Positions 8,191-16,593 of a stretch of DNA of 64,000 bases are shown piece by piece. The notes under the pieces are model-generated. The model did not search any database, was not told where the DNA came from, and saw nothing but the letters and a program-made list of their open reading frames with translations. A program made the translations under genes and the position numbers. The DNA comes from Novosphingobium fluoreni. GTDB taxonomy: Bacteria; Pseudomonadota; Alphaproteobacteria; Sphingomonadales; Sphingomonadaceae. The stretch lies in assembly GCF_014196615.1 (NCBI RefSeq), contig NZ_JACIDY010000001.1, forward strand, positions 248,001 through 312,000, written 5' to 3'. Position 1 is the stretch's first letter, and every line of letters starts with the position of its first letter.

Positions 8191-9114
8191 ATGGACGCAG
8201 CCGTGATCACGCCCGGCCACGCCCCTGCCCCGGTCGCGAAAGCGCCGGGGGAGCGGGAAAGCTTCGTGCAAAGCCGCGACGGCCTTTCGCTCCGCGTGCG
8301 CGAATGGGGCGATCCCGCGGGTGATCCGATCGTGCTGCTGCACGGTCTGCGTGGCTATTCCGGCACGTGGCGCGCCCTGGCCGCCGCGTTGCCGGAACGC
8401 CGCCTGATCGCGTTGGACCAGCGCGGCCGTGGCGACAGCGACTGGGATCCGGACTGCAATTACTATACCGACGCCTATCTGTCCGATCTGGAAGCGGTGG
8501 TCGAACATTTCGGCCTCACCCGCTTCACCCTGATCGGGCACTCGCTGGGCGGGACGACATCCTATGTCTATGCCGCGCAGAACCCCGACAAGCTGGACGC
8601 GGTGATCATCGAGGACATCGCCCCCGGCTCTTCCGCCAGCGGTGCCGGGGCAGAACGGATCAAGGCCGAGATGGCCGCGCTGCCCGTCGACTTTGCGGAC
8701 TGGAGCGCGGCGCGCGCCTACTGGCGCAAGGCGCGCCCCTCGGTGGGCGAAGCCGCGCTGGAGGAACGCCTGGCCGAAAGCCTGCGCGAAACGCCGCAAG
8801 GCCGCATCGGCTGGCGCTATGACGCCGCCGGGATCAGCCGCACGCGGATCGATCCCGATCCCGCACGAGTGGTGGACTTGTGGCCCGTGGTCGAAGCGAT
8901 CCGCACCCCCGCGTTCGTGATCCGGGGCGGCAAATCCGATTTCTGCCGGCTGGACACCGTGCTGGAGATGGAGCGCCGCAACCCGCGCTTCACCCATGTC
9001 ACCGTGCCATCGGCCAGCCATTACGTGCACGATGATGCCGCCGATGTGTTTAACGCCCTTGTCACCGGCTGGCTTGCGGGCGTGCGCTCTGCCACCGCCC
9101 CGAACCCGTCCTGA
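8191..9114 (+). CDS. Alpha/beta hydrolase
   Basis: A 307-residue alpha/beta hydrolase with the oxyanion-hole segment LLHGLRGYSGTW, a strand followed by DQRGRGDS, the nucleophile elbow G-H-S-L-G-G (Ser near residue 117) and the C-terminal histidine in SASHYVHDD. The acid is probably the Asp of GGKSDF. Layout and length match meta-cleavage-product hydrolases and haloperoxidase-like esterases (MhpC/BphD relatives). The start ATG at 8191 lies 5 bp after the AA_synth gene; longer upstream frames run through that gene. Presence beside a VOC enzyme and opposite an MhpD-like hydratase supports C-C or ester hydrolysis in a catabolic pathway. Cytoplasmic. Confidence 0.85.
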   Translation: MDAAVITPGHAPAPVAKAPGERESFVQSRDGLSLRVREWGDPAGDPIVLLHGLRGYSGTWRALAAALPERRLIALDQRGRGDSDWDPDCNYYTDAYLSDLEAVVEHFGLTRFTLIGHSLGGTTSYVYAAQNPDKLDAVIIEDIAPGSSASGAGAERIKAEMAALPVDFADWSAARAYWRKARPSVGEAALEERLAESLRETPQGRIGWRYDAAGISRTRIDPDPARVVDLWPVVEAIRTPAFVIRGGKSDFCRLDTVLEMERRNPRFTHVTVPSASHYVHDDAADVFNALVTGWLAGVRSATAPNPS

Positions 9115-9139
9115 GACGAAGAGAGAGGAAGAAAAGACG

Positions 9140-10702
9140 ATGCCAAGCCAGCGCGGTAACGGGGCGGTCGCCCTCCTGAAGGCGCTGCATGCCGGTGGCG
9201 CGCGCATCTGCTTCGCCAACCCCGGCACGACCGAGCTGACGCTGGTGGACGCTCTGGCCGAAGTGCCGGAAATCCGCTCCATCCTGTCGTTGTTCGAAGG
9301 TGTCTGCACCGGCGCGGCGGACGGGTATTTCCGCGTATCGGGCGAAGTCCCGCTGACGCTGCTGCACCTGGGCCCCGGTTTCGCCAACGGCATCGCCAAC
9401 CTGCACAACGCCCGCCGCGCCCATTCCGGCATCATCAACATCATCGGCGATCACGCGCAGTGGCACCTGCCCTATGATGCGCCGCTGACGTCGGATATCC
9501 GCTCGCTCGCCTCGCCCGTCTCACGCGCGGTGGTGACGATGACCGATATCAACGCCATCGACGCCGACGCCGCCCACGCACTGGAAGCCGCACGGGGCGT
9601 GCCCGGCGGCCCGGCCACGCTGATCGTGCCGACCGACATCATGGACACGCATGTAGCGCCCGCCGCTGCGGTTCCGGCACAGCCCGCACAGCGCCGCAAG
9701 GTCTCCGCCGAGCGTATCGCCCAGGCGGCGGAACGCGCGGGCCAAGCGCCTGACCTGATCCTGCTGCTGGGCGGCGACGCCCTTTCGCCCGAGGCGCAAC
9801 GCGCCGCCGCCGCCATCGTCGGCAAGCTGGGCGGCCGCGTGCTGATGGAGCCCTATCCCGCGATCGTGACGCTGGGCGGCGATCTGCCCCCGATCGAGCG
9901 GCAGGCCTATTTCCCTGACGATGTGATCCGCCAGATGGGCGAGGCGCTGGTGGTGGTCGCCGGCACCCGCGCGCCGATCAGCTACTTCGGTTATGAAGGC
10001 TATCCCAGCCAGTTGGTGCCCGATGAGCGGCTGCTGATCCTGAGCGAACTGGATGAGGACGGTGTGGGCGCGCTTCAGGCTTTGGCCGAGACGCTGGCTG
10101 CGGCGGCGGTTACCCCGGCAACCCATGCTTCGCCAGCTCCCGCCTCCACCCCGGACGCCGCGCTGACGCCCAACCTGATCGTCGAATCCCTGATCGAGCG
10201 TCTGCCCGAGGACGCGATCATCTCGCTGGAAGGCTCCACCCTGGGCGGCCCCTGGCTGCGCGAGGCGCGGCGGGCCAAGCGCCACCGGGTGATGACCAAC
10301 ACCGGCGGCGCGATCGGCCAGGGCCTACCTTGCGCGGCAGGTGCGGCTCTCGCGGCTCCTGGTTCGCGCGTGGTCTCGCTGCAATCGGACGGTAGCGGCC
10401 ACTACACCTTGCAGGCGCTGTGGACGATGGCGCGTGAGAAGCTGCCGGTGACGATCATCCTGGCCGCCAATCACCGCTATGGCATCCTGCAGACCGAGCT
10501 GAATCGCGTGGAAGCCCCGCTGGAAGACCCGGTGATCGCATCGCTCACCCGTCTGGACAATCCGCGTGCCGACTGGACCGCGCTGGCGGCCGGTTATGGC
10601 GTGGAAGCGGTGCGCGTCACCGATGTCGCCGGGCTCAACGCCGCGCTGGAGCGTGGCCTGTCGCTGGATGGGCCGCTGCTGATCCAGGCGGAACTGCCAT
10701 GA
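9140..10702 (+). CDS. Thiamine diphosphate-dependent enzyme (acetolactate synthase/benzoylformate decarboxylase type)
   Basis: A 520-residue three-domain ThDP enzyme. The N-terminal Pyr domain has FANPGTTELTLVDAL and the activating glutamate in LFEGVCTGAADGYFR. A central domain runs to about residue 320. An Ala/Pro-rich linker precedes the C-terminal PP domain, with NTGGAIGQGLPCAAGAAL and the cofactor motif QSDGSGHY...NH, where the usual GDG is SDG. It resembles the branch containing benzoylformate decarboxylase and acetolactate-synthase-like proteins, so it could decarboxylate a 2-oxoacid or ligate an aldehyde. The ATG at 9140 follows a purine-rich GAGAGGAAG. The stop overlaps the following SDR by four bases, indicating translational coupling. 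Confidence 0.85.
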   Translation: MPSQRGNGAVALLKALHAGGARICFANPGTTELTLVDALAEVPEIRSILSLFEGVCTGAADGYFRVSGEVPLTLLHLGPGFANGIANLHNARRAHSGIINIIGDHAQWHLPYDAPLTSDIRSLASPVSRAVVTMTDINAIDADAAHALEAARGVPGGPATLIVPTDIMDTHVAPAAAVPAQPAQRRKVSAERIAQAAERAGQAPDLILLLGGDALSPEAQRAAAAIVGKLGGRVLMEPYPAIVTLGGDLPPIERQAYFPDDVIRQMGEALVVVAGTRAPISYFGYEGYPSQLVPDERLLILSELDEDGVGALQALAETLAAAAVTPATHASPAPASTPDAALTPNLIVESLIERLPEDAIISLEGSTLGGPWLREARRAKRHRVMTNTGGAIGQGLPCAAGAALAAPGSRVVSLQSDGSGHYTLQALWTMAREKLPVTIILAANHRYGILQTELNRVEAPLEDPVIASLTRLDNPRADWTALAAGYGVEAVRVTDVAGLNAALERGLSLDGPLLIQAELP

Positions 10703-11493
10703 GCGATCGTCCGGTCGACGCTAACCCGGTCGCTATCGTCACCGGCGGCAGCGGCGGCCTGGCCCCTGGCATCGCCGCCGTGCTGCGCGATCAAGGCTAT
10801 GCCATCGTGCTGGTGGCGCGTGGCGAGGAGGCACTGACCGCCGCCGCCGATGCGCTGTCGGCCCAAGGCGCGACCGTCGCCGCGGTCGGCGCTGACGTTA
10901 CAGACGCCGCATCGGTTTCCGCCATGGTGGCCCAAGTGCTGGAGCGGTTCGGCCGGATCGACCTGCTTGTGAACGCAGCCGCCAGCAGCCACCCCATCGG
11001 CGGCGCGATCGAGGAAGTCGAAGTGGGCAACGTGATCGCCGATCTGGATACCAAGGTCGGCGGCTACTTGCGCTGCATCCAGGCCGTGGTCCCGGCGATG
11101 AAGCGCCAGGGCCAGGGCCGCATCGTCAACATCGGCGGCCTGACCGGCCGGTCCAGCGACACGCTGAGCGGCTTGCGAAACGCAGCGGTGGCGCACCTTA
11201 CCAAAGTGCTGTCCGATCAGCTCGGCCCAGCGGGCATCACCGTTAACGCGCTTCATCCCGGCATCACCCAGACCCCGCACCTGGACGAGCTGTTCGAAGA
11301 GATGGCGCAGGAGAACGGCGGCACCGCGCAGCAGGTGGAGGCCGATTTCGTCAGCCAGATTCCCACGCGCCGCCTTTGCACGCCTGCGGAAATGGGCGAG
11401 ACCATCGCCTTCCTGGCGGGCCCCGGCGGCCGGTCAATCACCGGCCAGTCCATCACGGTGGACGGCGGTTATTCGCGAGGCGTCTATTTGTGA
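10699..11493 (+). CDS. Second atypical SDR-family protein lacking the catalytic tetrad
   Basis: A 264-residue SDR paralogous to the one at 2707-3510. The cofactor loop TGGSGGLA (15-22) keeps two glycines but has Ala at the third. The catalytic positions are again replaced: Lys119 for Asn (KVGG), Gly-Gly146-147 for the catalytic serine strand (NIGGLTGR), and S157-G-L-R-N161 for Y-x-x-x-K. The C-terminus SITGQSITVDGGYSRG is standard. The start ATG overlaps the ThDP gene stop (ATGA), so the two products are probably made in fixed ratio. Conservation of the same unusual residues in both paralogues argues for a real, altered function. Typical alcohol/ketone oxidoreduction should not be assumed. 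Confidence 0.85.
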   Translation: MSDRPVDANPVAIVTGGSGGLAPGIAAVLRDQGYAIVLVARGEEALTAAADALSAQGATVAAVGADVTDAASVSAMVAQVLERFGRIDLLVNAAASSHPIGGAIEEVEVGNVIADLDTKVGGYLRCIQAVVPAMKRQGQGRIVNIGGLTGRSSDTLSGLRNAAVAHLTKVLSDQLGPAGITVNALHPGITQTPHLDELFEEMAQENGGTAQQVEADFVSQIPTRRLCTPAEMGETIAFLAGPGGRSITGQSITVDGGYSRGVYL

Positions 11494-11501
11494 GGATCGA
11501 C

Positions 11502-12059
11502 ATGAGCCAGCAGCCCGCCCCCGTCCAGCGCTATCCCCTTTCGCTGCGAATCCTGCACTGGATACGGGCGGTGCTGATCCTGGGGCTGATCGCGCTGGGA
11601 TATGTCATGACCTCGATGCCCGAAGACGCGACGATCACCTACACGCTGCTCTATCCCACGCATAAGGAGTTTGGCGTGCTCGTCTTCCTGATCGCGCTGG
11701 TGCAACTGGCGATCCGATCACGCTCCAACCTGCCTGCGCTGCCGCCCGGTCTGGCGCGGTGGGAGGTGGTCCTGTCCAAGACGGTCCACCATGCGATGCT
11801 GGTGCTGATCGTGGTGGTGCCGCTGATGGGCTATGCCATGTCCAGCAGCTTCACCCAGAGCGACGGCGTGCCGTTCTTCTTCACCGAGCTTCCCGAACTC
11901 CTGCCCAAGAACGACAAGGCGTTCGAAGTGTTCGACGCGCTGCACAAGTGGCTCGCCTACACGCTGCTCGTGCTCGTTGTGCTGCATGTGGCCGGTGTCC
12001 TGAAGCACCGGTTCTTCGACAAGGGTGGCGACACAGACGTGCTGCCACGGATGCTCTAA
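11502..12059 (+). CDS. Cytochrome b561-family membrane protein
   Basis: A 185-residue four-helix membrane protein of the bacterial b561 type. Helix 1 carries LHWIRA, and further candidate haem-ligand histidines appear in TVHHAM and the C-terminal DALHKW and LHVAGVLKH, while THKEFG lies before helix 2. It begins 8 bp after the SDR (TGAGGATCGAC then ATG, with GAGGA as ribosome binding site) and precedes the semialdehyde dehydrogenase by 22 bp. It would move electrons between the quinone pool and a partner in the inner membrane. Its place in a catabolic operon suggests one dehydrogenation step may feed electrons to the membrane, which is inference. Confidence 0.85.
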   Translation: MSQQPAPVQRYPLSLRILHWIRAVLILGLIALGYVMTSMPEDATITYTLLYPTHKEFGVLVFLIALVQLAIRSRSNLPALPPGLARWEVVLSKTVHHAMLVLIVVVPLMGYAMSSSFTQSDGVPFFFTELPELLPKNDKAFEVFDALHKWLAYTLLVLVVLHVAGVLKHRFFDKGGDTDVLPRML

Positions 12060-12081
12060 CTCCCATTCAAGAAGAAACAGC

Positions 12082-13509
12082 ATGACTTCCAATCCCCTCG
12101 CCCTGATCACTTCCTATCTGCGCGACGATGGCCCGATCGTGGTGGAAAATCCCGCCAACGGCGAAGTCGTCGGCCGCATCGCCAGCCATGACGCGGACCA
12201 GGTTTCGGCGATCATCGACAAGGCCGATACCGCGCGGATCGCCTGGGCCAAGCTAACCGCGAAGGAACGCGCCAAGCTGATGCGCGCCTGGCACGATCTG
12301 GTCATGGCGAACGCCGATGATCTGGCGCGGATCATGACGCTGGAAAGCGGCAAGCCGCTGGCCGAATCCAAGGGCGAGGTTACTTACGGCGCCGGCTATA
12401 TCGAATGGTTCGCCGAAGAGGGCAAACGCGCCTATGGCGAGACGATCCCCGGCTTTTCGCCCAAGAGCCGCATCGTCACCATCCTCCAGCCCGTAGGCAC
12501 GTGCGCGGCGATCACCCCGTGGAACTTCCCGCTGGCGATGATCACCCGCAAGGTCGCGCCTGCTCTGGCCGCCGGCTGCTCGATGGTGGTCAAGCCCGCC
12601 GAGGCAACGCCGCTGACGGCACTGGCGCTGGAAGCCCTGGCGCAGCAGGCCGGCATCCCTGAAGACCTGTTCCGCATCGTGCCGACCAAGACTTCTTCGG
12701 CGGTAGGCAACCTGTTCTGCTCGCACCCCAAGGTGCGCAAGCTCAGCTTCACCGGCTCGACCAAGGTGGGCCAGATCCTGATGGCGCAAGCCGCACAGCA
12801 GATCACGCGCCTCAGCCTGGAACTGGGCGGCAACGCGCCCTTCATCGTGTTCGACGATGCCGATCTGGACGCCGCCGTTGAAGGTGTGATCGCTTCCAAG
12901 TATCGCAACGCCGGGCAGACCTGCGTGTGCGCCAATCGCCTGCTGGTGCAGGACAGCATCCACGATGCCTTCGTGGAAAAGCTGAAGGCGCGCATCGGCA
13001 CCCTGAAGATGGGCGATGGCATGGCCGAAGGCGTGAACCTGGGCCCGCTGATCGACGCCAAGGAGGCGGCGCGCGTGGCGGACGTGGTGAAGGAAACGAT
13101 CGGCGCGGGCGGCAAGCTCGTCGTCGGCGGTGAGGAGGCAAACGGCGCGTTCTATGCCCCCACCGTCATCACCGGCGTGACCCAGGATATGGAGATCGCG
13201 CGCGAGGAAATCTTCGGCCCCGTCGCCCCGGTGATCCGCTTCACGGACGAGGCCGAGGCGATCCGCATCGCCAACGATACGATCTACGGCCTGGCCGCCT
13301 ATTTCTACAGCCGTGACATCGGCCGCATCTGGCGCGTGATGGAAGGGCTGGAATACGGCATGGTGGCGATCAACGAAGGCATCCTCTCCAGCGAGGTGGC
13401 ACCCTTTGGCGGCGTCAAGCAATCGGGCATGGGCCGCGAAGGATCGCGCCACGGCTTGTCGGAATACATGGAGCTGAAGTACGGCCTGATGGGCGGTATC
13501 GAGGGCTGA
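12082..13509 (+). CDS. Succinate-semialdehyde dehydrogenase-type aldehyde dehydrogenase (GabD-like)
   Basis: A 475-residue aldehyde dehydrogenase. TPWNFPLAMITRK, KPAEATPLTAL, FTGSTKVGQ, the catalytic glutamate in LELGGNAP (about residue 250) and the cysteine in NAGQTCVCANR (about residue 285) are all present. The C-x-C arrangement and the C-terminal IFGPVAPVIRF and GMGREGSRHG segments are typical of GabD-type succinate- and glutarate-semialdehyde dehydrogenases. The start ATG at 12082 follows AAGAAG at 12070-12075. It is the last gene of the operon and is followed by a hairpin at 13525. In this context it would oxidise a short-chain semialdehyde product to a dicarboxylic acid entering central metabolism. 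Confidence 0.9.
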   Translation: MTSNPLALITSYLRDDGPIVVENPANGEVVGRIASHDADQVSAIIDKADTARIAWAKLTAKERAKLMRAWHDLVMANADDLARIMTLESGKPLAESKGEVTYGAGYIEWFAEEGKRAYGETIPGFSPKSRIVTILQPVGTCAAITPWNFPLAMITRKVAPALAAGCSMVVKPAEATPLTALALEALAQQAGIPEDLFRIVPTKTSSAVGNLFCSHPKVRKLSFTGSTKVGQILMAQAAQQITRLSLELGGNAPFIVFDDADLDAAVEGVIASKYRNAGQTCVCANRLLVQDSIHDAFVEKLKARIGTLKMGDGMAEGVNLGPLIDAKEAARVADVVKETIGAGGKLVVGGEEANGAFYAPTVITGVTQDMEIAREEIFGPVAPVIRFTDEAEAIRIANDTIYGLAAYFYSRDIGRIWRVMEGLEYGMVAINEGILSSEVAPFGGVKQSGMGREGSRHGLSEYMELKYGLMGGIEG

Positions 13510-13524
13510 GGCCCGAAGCCTCGA

Positions 13525-13555
13525 CGCCGGGCGGGCAATATCCGCCTGCCCGGCG
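13525..13555 (+). terminator. Hairpin ending the nine-gene catabolic operon
   Basis: An 11-bp stem (13525-13535 with 13545-13555, one G-U pair) closes a nine-base loop, 15 bases after the GabD-like gene stop. It is GC-rich but not followed by a T-run, so it may be a weak intrinsic terminator or an mRNA 3-prime stabiliser. Confidence 0.55.
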
Positions 13556-13593
13556 CAAGTGCCTGAAATCATAATAGATCGGTAGCAGGCGCG

Positions 13594-13629
13594 GCGCGTT
13601 ACAGTAACGGTATCAAAACTGTAATGCGC
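13594..13629. promoter_or_regulatory. Inverted repeat upstream of the DUF6152 gene, candidate operator
   Basis: GCGCGTTACAG (13594-13604) is mirrored by CTGTAATGCGC (13619-13629) with one mismatch and 14 bases between. The core TTACAG/CTGTAA is perfect. Located about 165 bases before the DUF6152 start, in an otherwise empty 280-base gap, it looks like a regulator binding site rather than a terminator since no T-run follows. Confidence 0.35.
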
Positions 13630-13792
13630 TTTGCTGGCCGCAGGCCAGTGCTACCTTGGATGGGAGATGTGGCGTTTGCCTGGCGCATCCGATGCCGGGC
13701 CGGCGTCACGGACGAAAAGCTGGAATGACGGGGCACGCGCCGATCGGTTTCCCGGCAGACGGACATGCAAACGCAATAGATGAGGATCGGCG

Positions 13793-14176
13793 ATGCCGAT
13801 CAGCGAACGGAGTTTGATGATGCGTGCGAAGAAGTTTGTAGCGGCTATGGTTCTGGGCTTGCTGGGCGTGACGCCGGCGCTGGCCCACCACAGCTTCGCG
13901 ATGTTCGACCAGACCAAGATCCAGCAAGCCACCGGCTCTGTCAGCCAGTTCCGCTGGACCAATCCGCACAGCTTCGTCGTGCTGGATGTGAAGGGCACGA
14001 AGTACGTGCTGGAATGCAACAGCACCAACATGATGAGCCGCGCCGGGTGGAAAGTGAACACCATCAAGGCGGGCGACAAGATCGCCATCGCCTTCTACCC
14101 GCTGCGCAACGGCCAGCCGGGCGGCATGCTCAAGACCGTGACGCTGCCGGGCGGCAAGACGCTGAGCGCCTGGTGA
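13793..14176 (+). CDS. DUF6152-family exported protein
   Basis: A small exported protein of 127 residues. The Lys/Arg-flanked hydrophobic stretch ends at ALA, giving a mature protein beginning HHSFAMFD. The HHSFAMFD opening, followed by a beta-rich domain with FRWTNPHSFVVLDV and a conserved cysteine, matches proteins catalogued as DUF6152, common near outer-membrane and cytochrome genes in sphingomonads. The ATG at 13793 has GAGGA six bases upstream; ATG 13817/13820 with GGAG is an equally reasonable start and gives a more usual signal peptide. The two N-terminal histidines suggest metal binding, but function is unknown. Own terminator follows at 14181. Confidence 0.75.
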   Translation: MPISERSLMMRAKKFVAAMVLGLLGVTPALAHHSFAMFDQTKIQQATGSVSQFRWTNPHSFVVLDVKGTKYVLECNSTNMMSRAGWKVNTIKAGDKIAIAFYPLRNGQPGGMLKTVTLPGGKTLSAW

Positions 14177-14180
14177 TCGC

Positions 14181-14211
14181 GGGGGGCTGGCATTGTCCGG
14201 CCCCCTGTTTT
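14181..14211 (+). terminator. Rho-independent terminator after the DUF6152 gene
   Basis: GGGGGCTGG (14181-14189) pairs with CCGGCCCCC (14196-14204; one G-U pair) around a six-base loop and is followed by TGTTTTT, the standard form of an intrinsic terminator, five bases after the stop codon. Confidence 0.8.
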
Positions 14212-14337
14212 TCGGGCTTAGGCTTTTCGAGCTGAGATAAGCGCTGCCCATCACCGCTAGCGGCGGTGGGGTGGCAAGGGGTTGCCGATCGCACCCGGGC
14301 GCTGATCCCGGCGTTGCCGGCTGGATGGAGGATTGTG

Positions 14338-15201
14338 ATGAGACTTTCGAAGATCGCCCTCATGGCCGCGCTGGGCCTTGGCATGCCCCTTCAAGCCGTG
14401 GCCGCCACCAAGTCCGCGCCCGCGGCACCCGCCGCCAAGGTGGAAGGACCGGACATCTCGGGCGTGTGGGAAATCTATCCCGATCCTTTCGCCGGGGACG
14501 AGAACACGTTCAAGGAACTGCCGGTGCCCAACGGCGGCCCCAAGCTGAAGGAACCGTTCGCCAGCCAGTGGAAGGCCAAGCGCGCCGATCGTGACGCCAA
14601 GATCGCCGCCGGTACACCGCTGGCCGATCCCAGCACGCTGTGTCTGCCCGAAGGCATGCCTTCGATCATGGGCGCGATCTTCCCGCTGCAGATCCTGCAG
14701 ACGCCGGGCCAAGTCACCGTGCTGGCCGAATTCCTCACACAGACGCGGCGCATCCTGCTGGGCAAGACGATGCCGCCCGATGACGAGCTTTCGCCCAACT
14801 ACTACGGGTATTCCGTGGGCCGCTGGGAAGGCGATACCCTGGTCGTCACCACGCGCGGCGTGCGCGAGGACGTGCAGTTCTTCGAAATCCCCCACAGCGG
14901 CAAGATGCAGATCACCGAGCGCATCCGCCTGACCGCGCCGGGCTATCTAGAAGACCAGATCACGGTGGAGGACCCCGAGACCCTGCAGGAGCCCTATCGC
15001 TTCTCATACGGATACAAGCTCAATCCGGAATACGAGATCAAGGAATACCTCTGCGACAAGGAAGACCCGCTGTTCAAGGTGAACGATGATGGCACCGTGT
15101 CGATGAAGACCGATGCCACGAATGGCGCCGCCCCCGCCACCGCACCTGCAGCCGCTGCTCCGGCGGCCACTGCGCCCGCGGGCAAGGGCAAGAAGAAGTA
15201 G
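14338..15201 (+). CDS. Secreted protein of unknown function with Ala/Pro-rich Lys tail
   Basis: A 287-residue protein with a clear signal peptide (MRLSKIALMAALGLGMPLQAVA). The mature part contains DISGVWEIYPDPF, LCLPEGMPSIM, LLGKTMPPDDELSPNYYGYSVGRWEGDTLVV and IRLTAPGYLEDQITVEDP, an arrangement seen in many uncharacterised sphingomonad periplasmic proteins found near DUF6152 genes. The C-terminal 30 residues are low-complexity Ala/Pro ending in GKGKKK. GGAGG precedes the ATG at 14338 by six bases, fixing the start. It precedes the DUF4185-like gene by 20 bp and may share its transcript. No catalytic motif is recognised. The single conserved Cys pair (LCLP, YLCDKE) may form a disulphide. Confidence 0.75.
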   Translation: MRLSKIALMAALGLGMPLQAVAATKSAPAAPAAKVEGPDISGVWEIYPDPFAGDENTFKELPVPNGGPKLKEPFASQWKAKRADRDAKIAAGTPLADPSTLCLPEGMPSIMGAIFPLQILQTPGQVTVLAEFLTQTRRILLGKTMPPDDELSPNYYGYSVGRWEGDTLVVTTRGVREDVQFFEIPHSGKMQITERIRLTAPGYLEDQITVEDPETLQEPYRFSYGYKLNPEYEIKEYLCDKEDPLFKVNDDGTVSMKTDATNGAAPATAPAAAAPAATAPAGKGKKK

Positions 15202-15221
15202 GCCGGGCAGGACCGCCCCCG

Positions 15222-16553
15222 ATGGCCACCCGGCGCGACATCGTGAAGCAGACGCTGCTGCTGAGCGCCGGCATGGCCTGCGGGGCGGGCAGCTTCCCGC
15301 TCAGCGCCAGGCCGCGCGTTTCCCCCGCCCTCGCCCACCGGGTAACGGGCGTTTCCTTGCAGGACGCCACGATCCGGCGCCTGGGTGGACTGGGCGATGG
15401 CTACAAGGCGACCTGGGCGGCCGACGGGCGGCAGTTCCTGGCGGTGAACGATGGCCCGGGTTGGACCTGGCCGCCGCGCGCCATGTACAACAGCCGCGTC
15501 TGGACGATCACCGGCGGCCCCGCTGCCCCGCGCTTCGCCGATCTGCCAAGCTACCCCGATCTCGACATGGGGACACACCCCGATGCGCCCAAGTATCACG
15601 GCCACGGCCTGCTGTGGGTGGGCGGACGGCTGATCCAGTTCCTGGCCACGCTGGACCGCGCCGAGGATCGTCCGCGCCACTGGATCGGCGCTAAGCTGAT
15701 CTATTCCGACGATGGCGGGCGCACCTGGCGCAACCAGGACGGCACCACCCCCGTCCGCTTCGAAAGCTTCGAACAGCAGTCGCGCCGCACGCTTGCATTC
15801 TTCGACGAGCCGGATGGCTGCTTCTCGCTGCTGTCGATCCTGCAGATGGGCCGCGGCTATCGCGCCAACCGCGATGGCTTCATCTACATCTATGGGCTGA
15901 ACGGCAACACCGATGGCCTAATGAATCAGCTAATGCTGCTGCGCGTGCCCATCGCCCAGGTGCTGGATCGTTGCGCCTACCGCTTCTTCGCCGGGCGCCG
16001 CGCCGATGGCAGCGCGACCTGGAGCGCCGATCTGGCGCAGCGCGCGCCGGTCCACACCTTCCCGCGCGGATGGGTGAACAGCGCCAATGTGTTTCCCGGC
16101 GATCTGGTACTGGAATCCTGGCTGCCCAGCGTGGTCTTCAACGAAGCCTTGGGGCTTTACGTCATGGCGAGTACCGGCGTCGGCTGCGGCCCGGACGGCA
16201 CCGCTTATGGCAAGCCCAGCTACCTGGGTTTCTGGGTGTCCGAACAGCCGTGGGGGCCCTGGCGGCAAGTCCATGAGAATCGCGCCTGGACGCCGGGCGG
16301 CGATGCCGGTTCGCTCGCCTACTCCCCGCAGATCATTCCCGGCTGGACCAGCGCGGACGGCACCGCGATGCACATCGCCTGGGCCGACCTCAAAGGCATG
16401 CTCGCCTTCGGGCGGGACGAGGGCAAGCTGGAGGATGCGCTGAAGCAGGCGAAGTCACCGCGCGATCACAACCGGATCGAGGCGGAGTTCCTGCGCCGGT
16501 ACATCCCGGGTTTCGCCTTCAATACACAACGGGTCGATCTCACGCTCGGCTGA
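15222..16553 (+). CDS. Exported DUF4185-like beta-propeller protein
   Basis: A 443-residue protein whose N-terminus TRRDIVKQTLLLSAG looks like a twin-arginine signal. The body has propeller-type repeats: GDGYKATWAADGRQFLAVNDG, YHGHGLLWVGGRLIQF, IYSDDGGRTWRNQDG (an Asp-box), ANVFPGDLVLESWLPS and GFWVSEQPWGPW. This pattern fits DUF4185-like proteins; some DUF4185 proteins are known glycosidases, but the active-site acids cannot be assigned here. It lies between the secreted protein at 14338 and the cytochrome c'-like lipoprotein, all in one direction. Periplasmic or exported location is likely if the Tat call is right; function is otherwise unknown. Confidence 0.6.
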   Translation: MATRRDIVKQTLLLSAGMACGAGSFPLSARPRVSPALAHRVTGVSLQDATIRRLGGLGDGYKATWAADGRQFLAVNDGPGWTWPPRAMYNSRVWTITGGPAAPRFADLPSYPDLDMGTHPDAPKYHGHGLLWVGGRLIQFLATLDRAEDRPRHWIGAKLIYSDDGGRTWRNQDGTTPVRFESFEQQSRRTLAFFDEPDGCFSLLSILQMGRGYRANRDGFIYIYGLNGNTDGLMNQLMLLRVPIAQVLDRCAYRFFAGRRADGSATWSADLAQRAPVHTFPRGWVNSANVFPGDLVLESWLPSVVFNEALGLYVMASTGVGCGPDGTAYGKPSYLGFWVSEQPWGPWRQVHENRAWTPGGDAGSLAYSPQIIPGWTSADGTAMHIAWADLKGMLAFGRDEGKLEDALKQAKSPRDHNRIEAEFLRRYIPGFAFNTQRVDLTLG

Positions 16554-16593
16554 ACCACGGCGATGCCGCTCGATCTGATTTACGGGAGCCACG

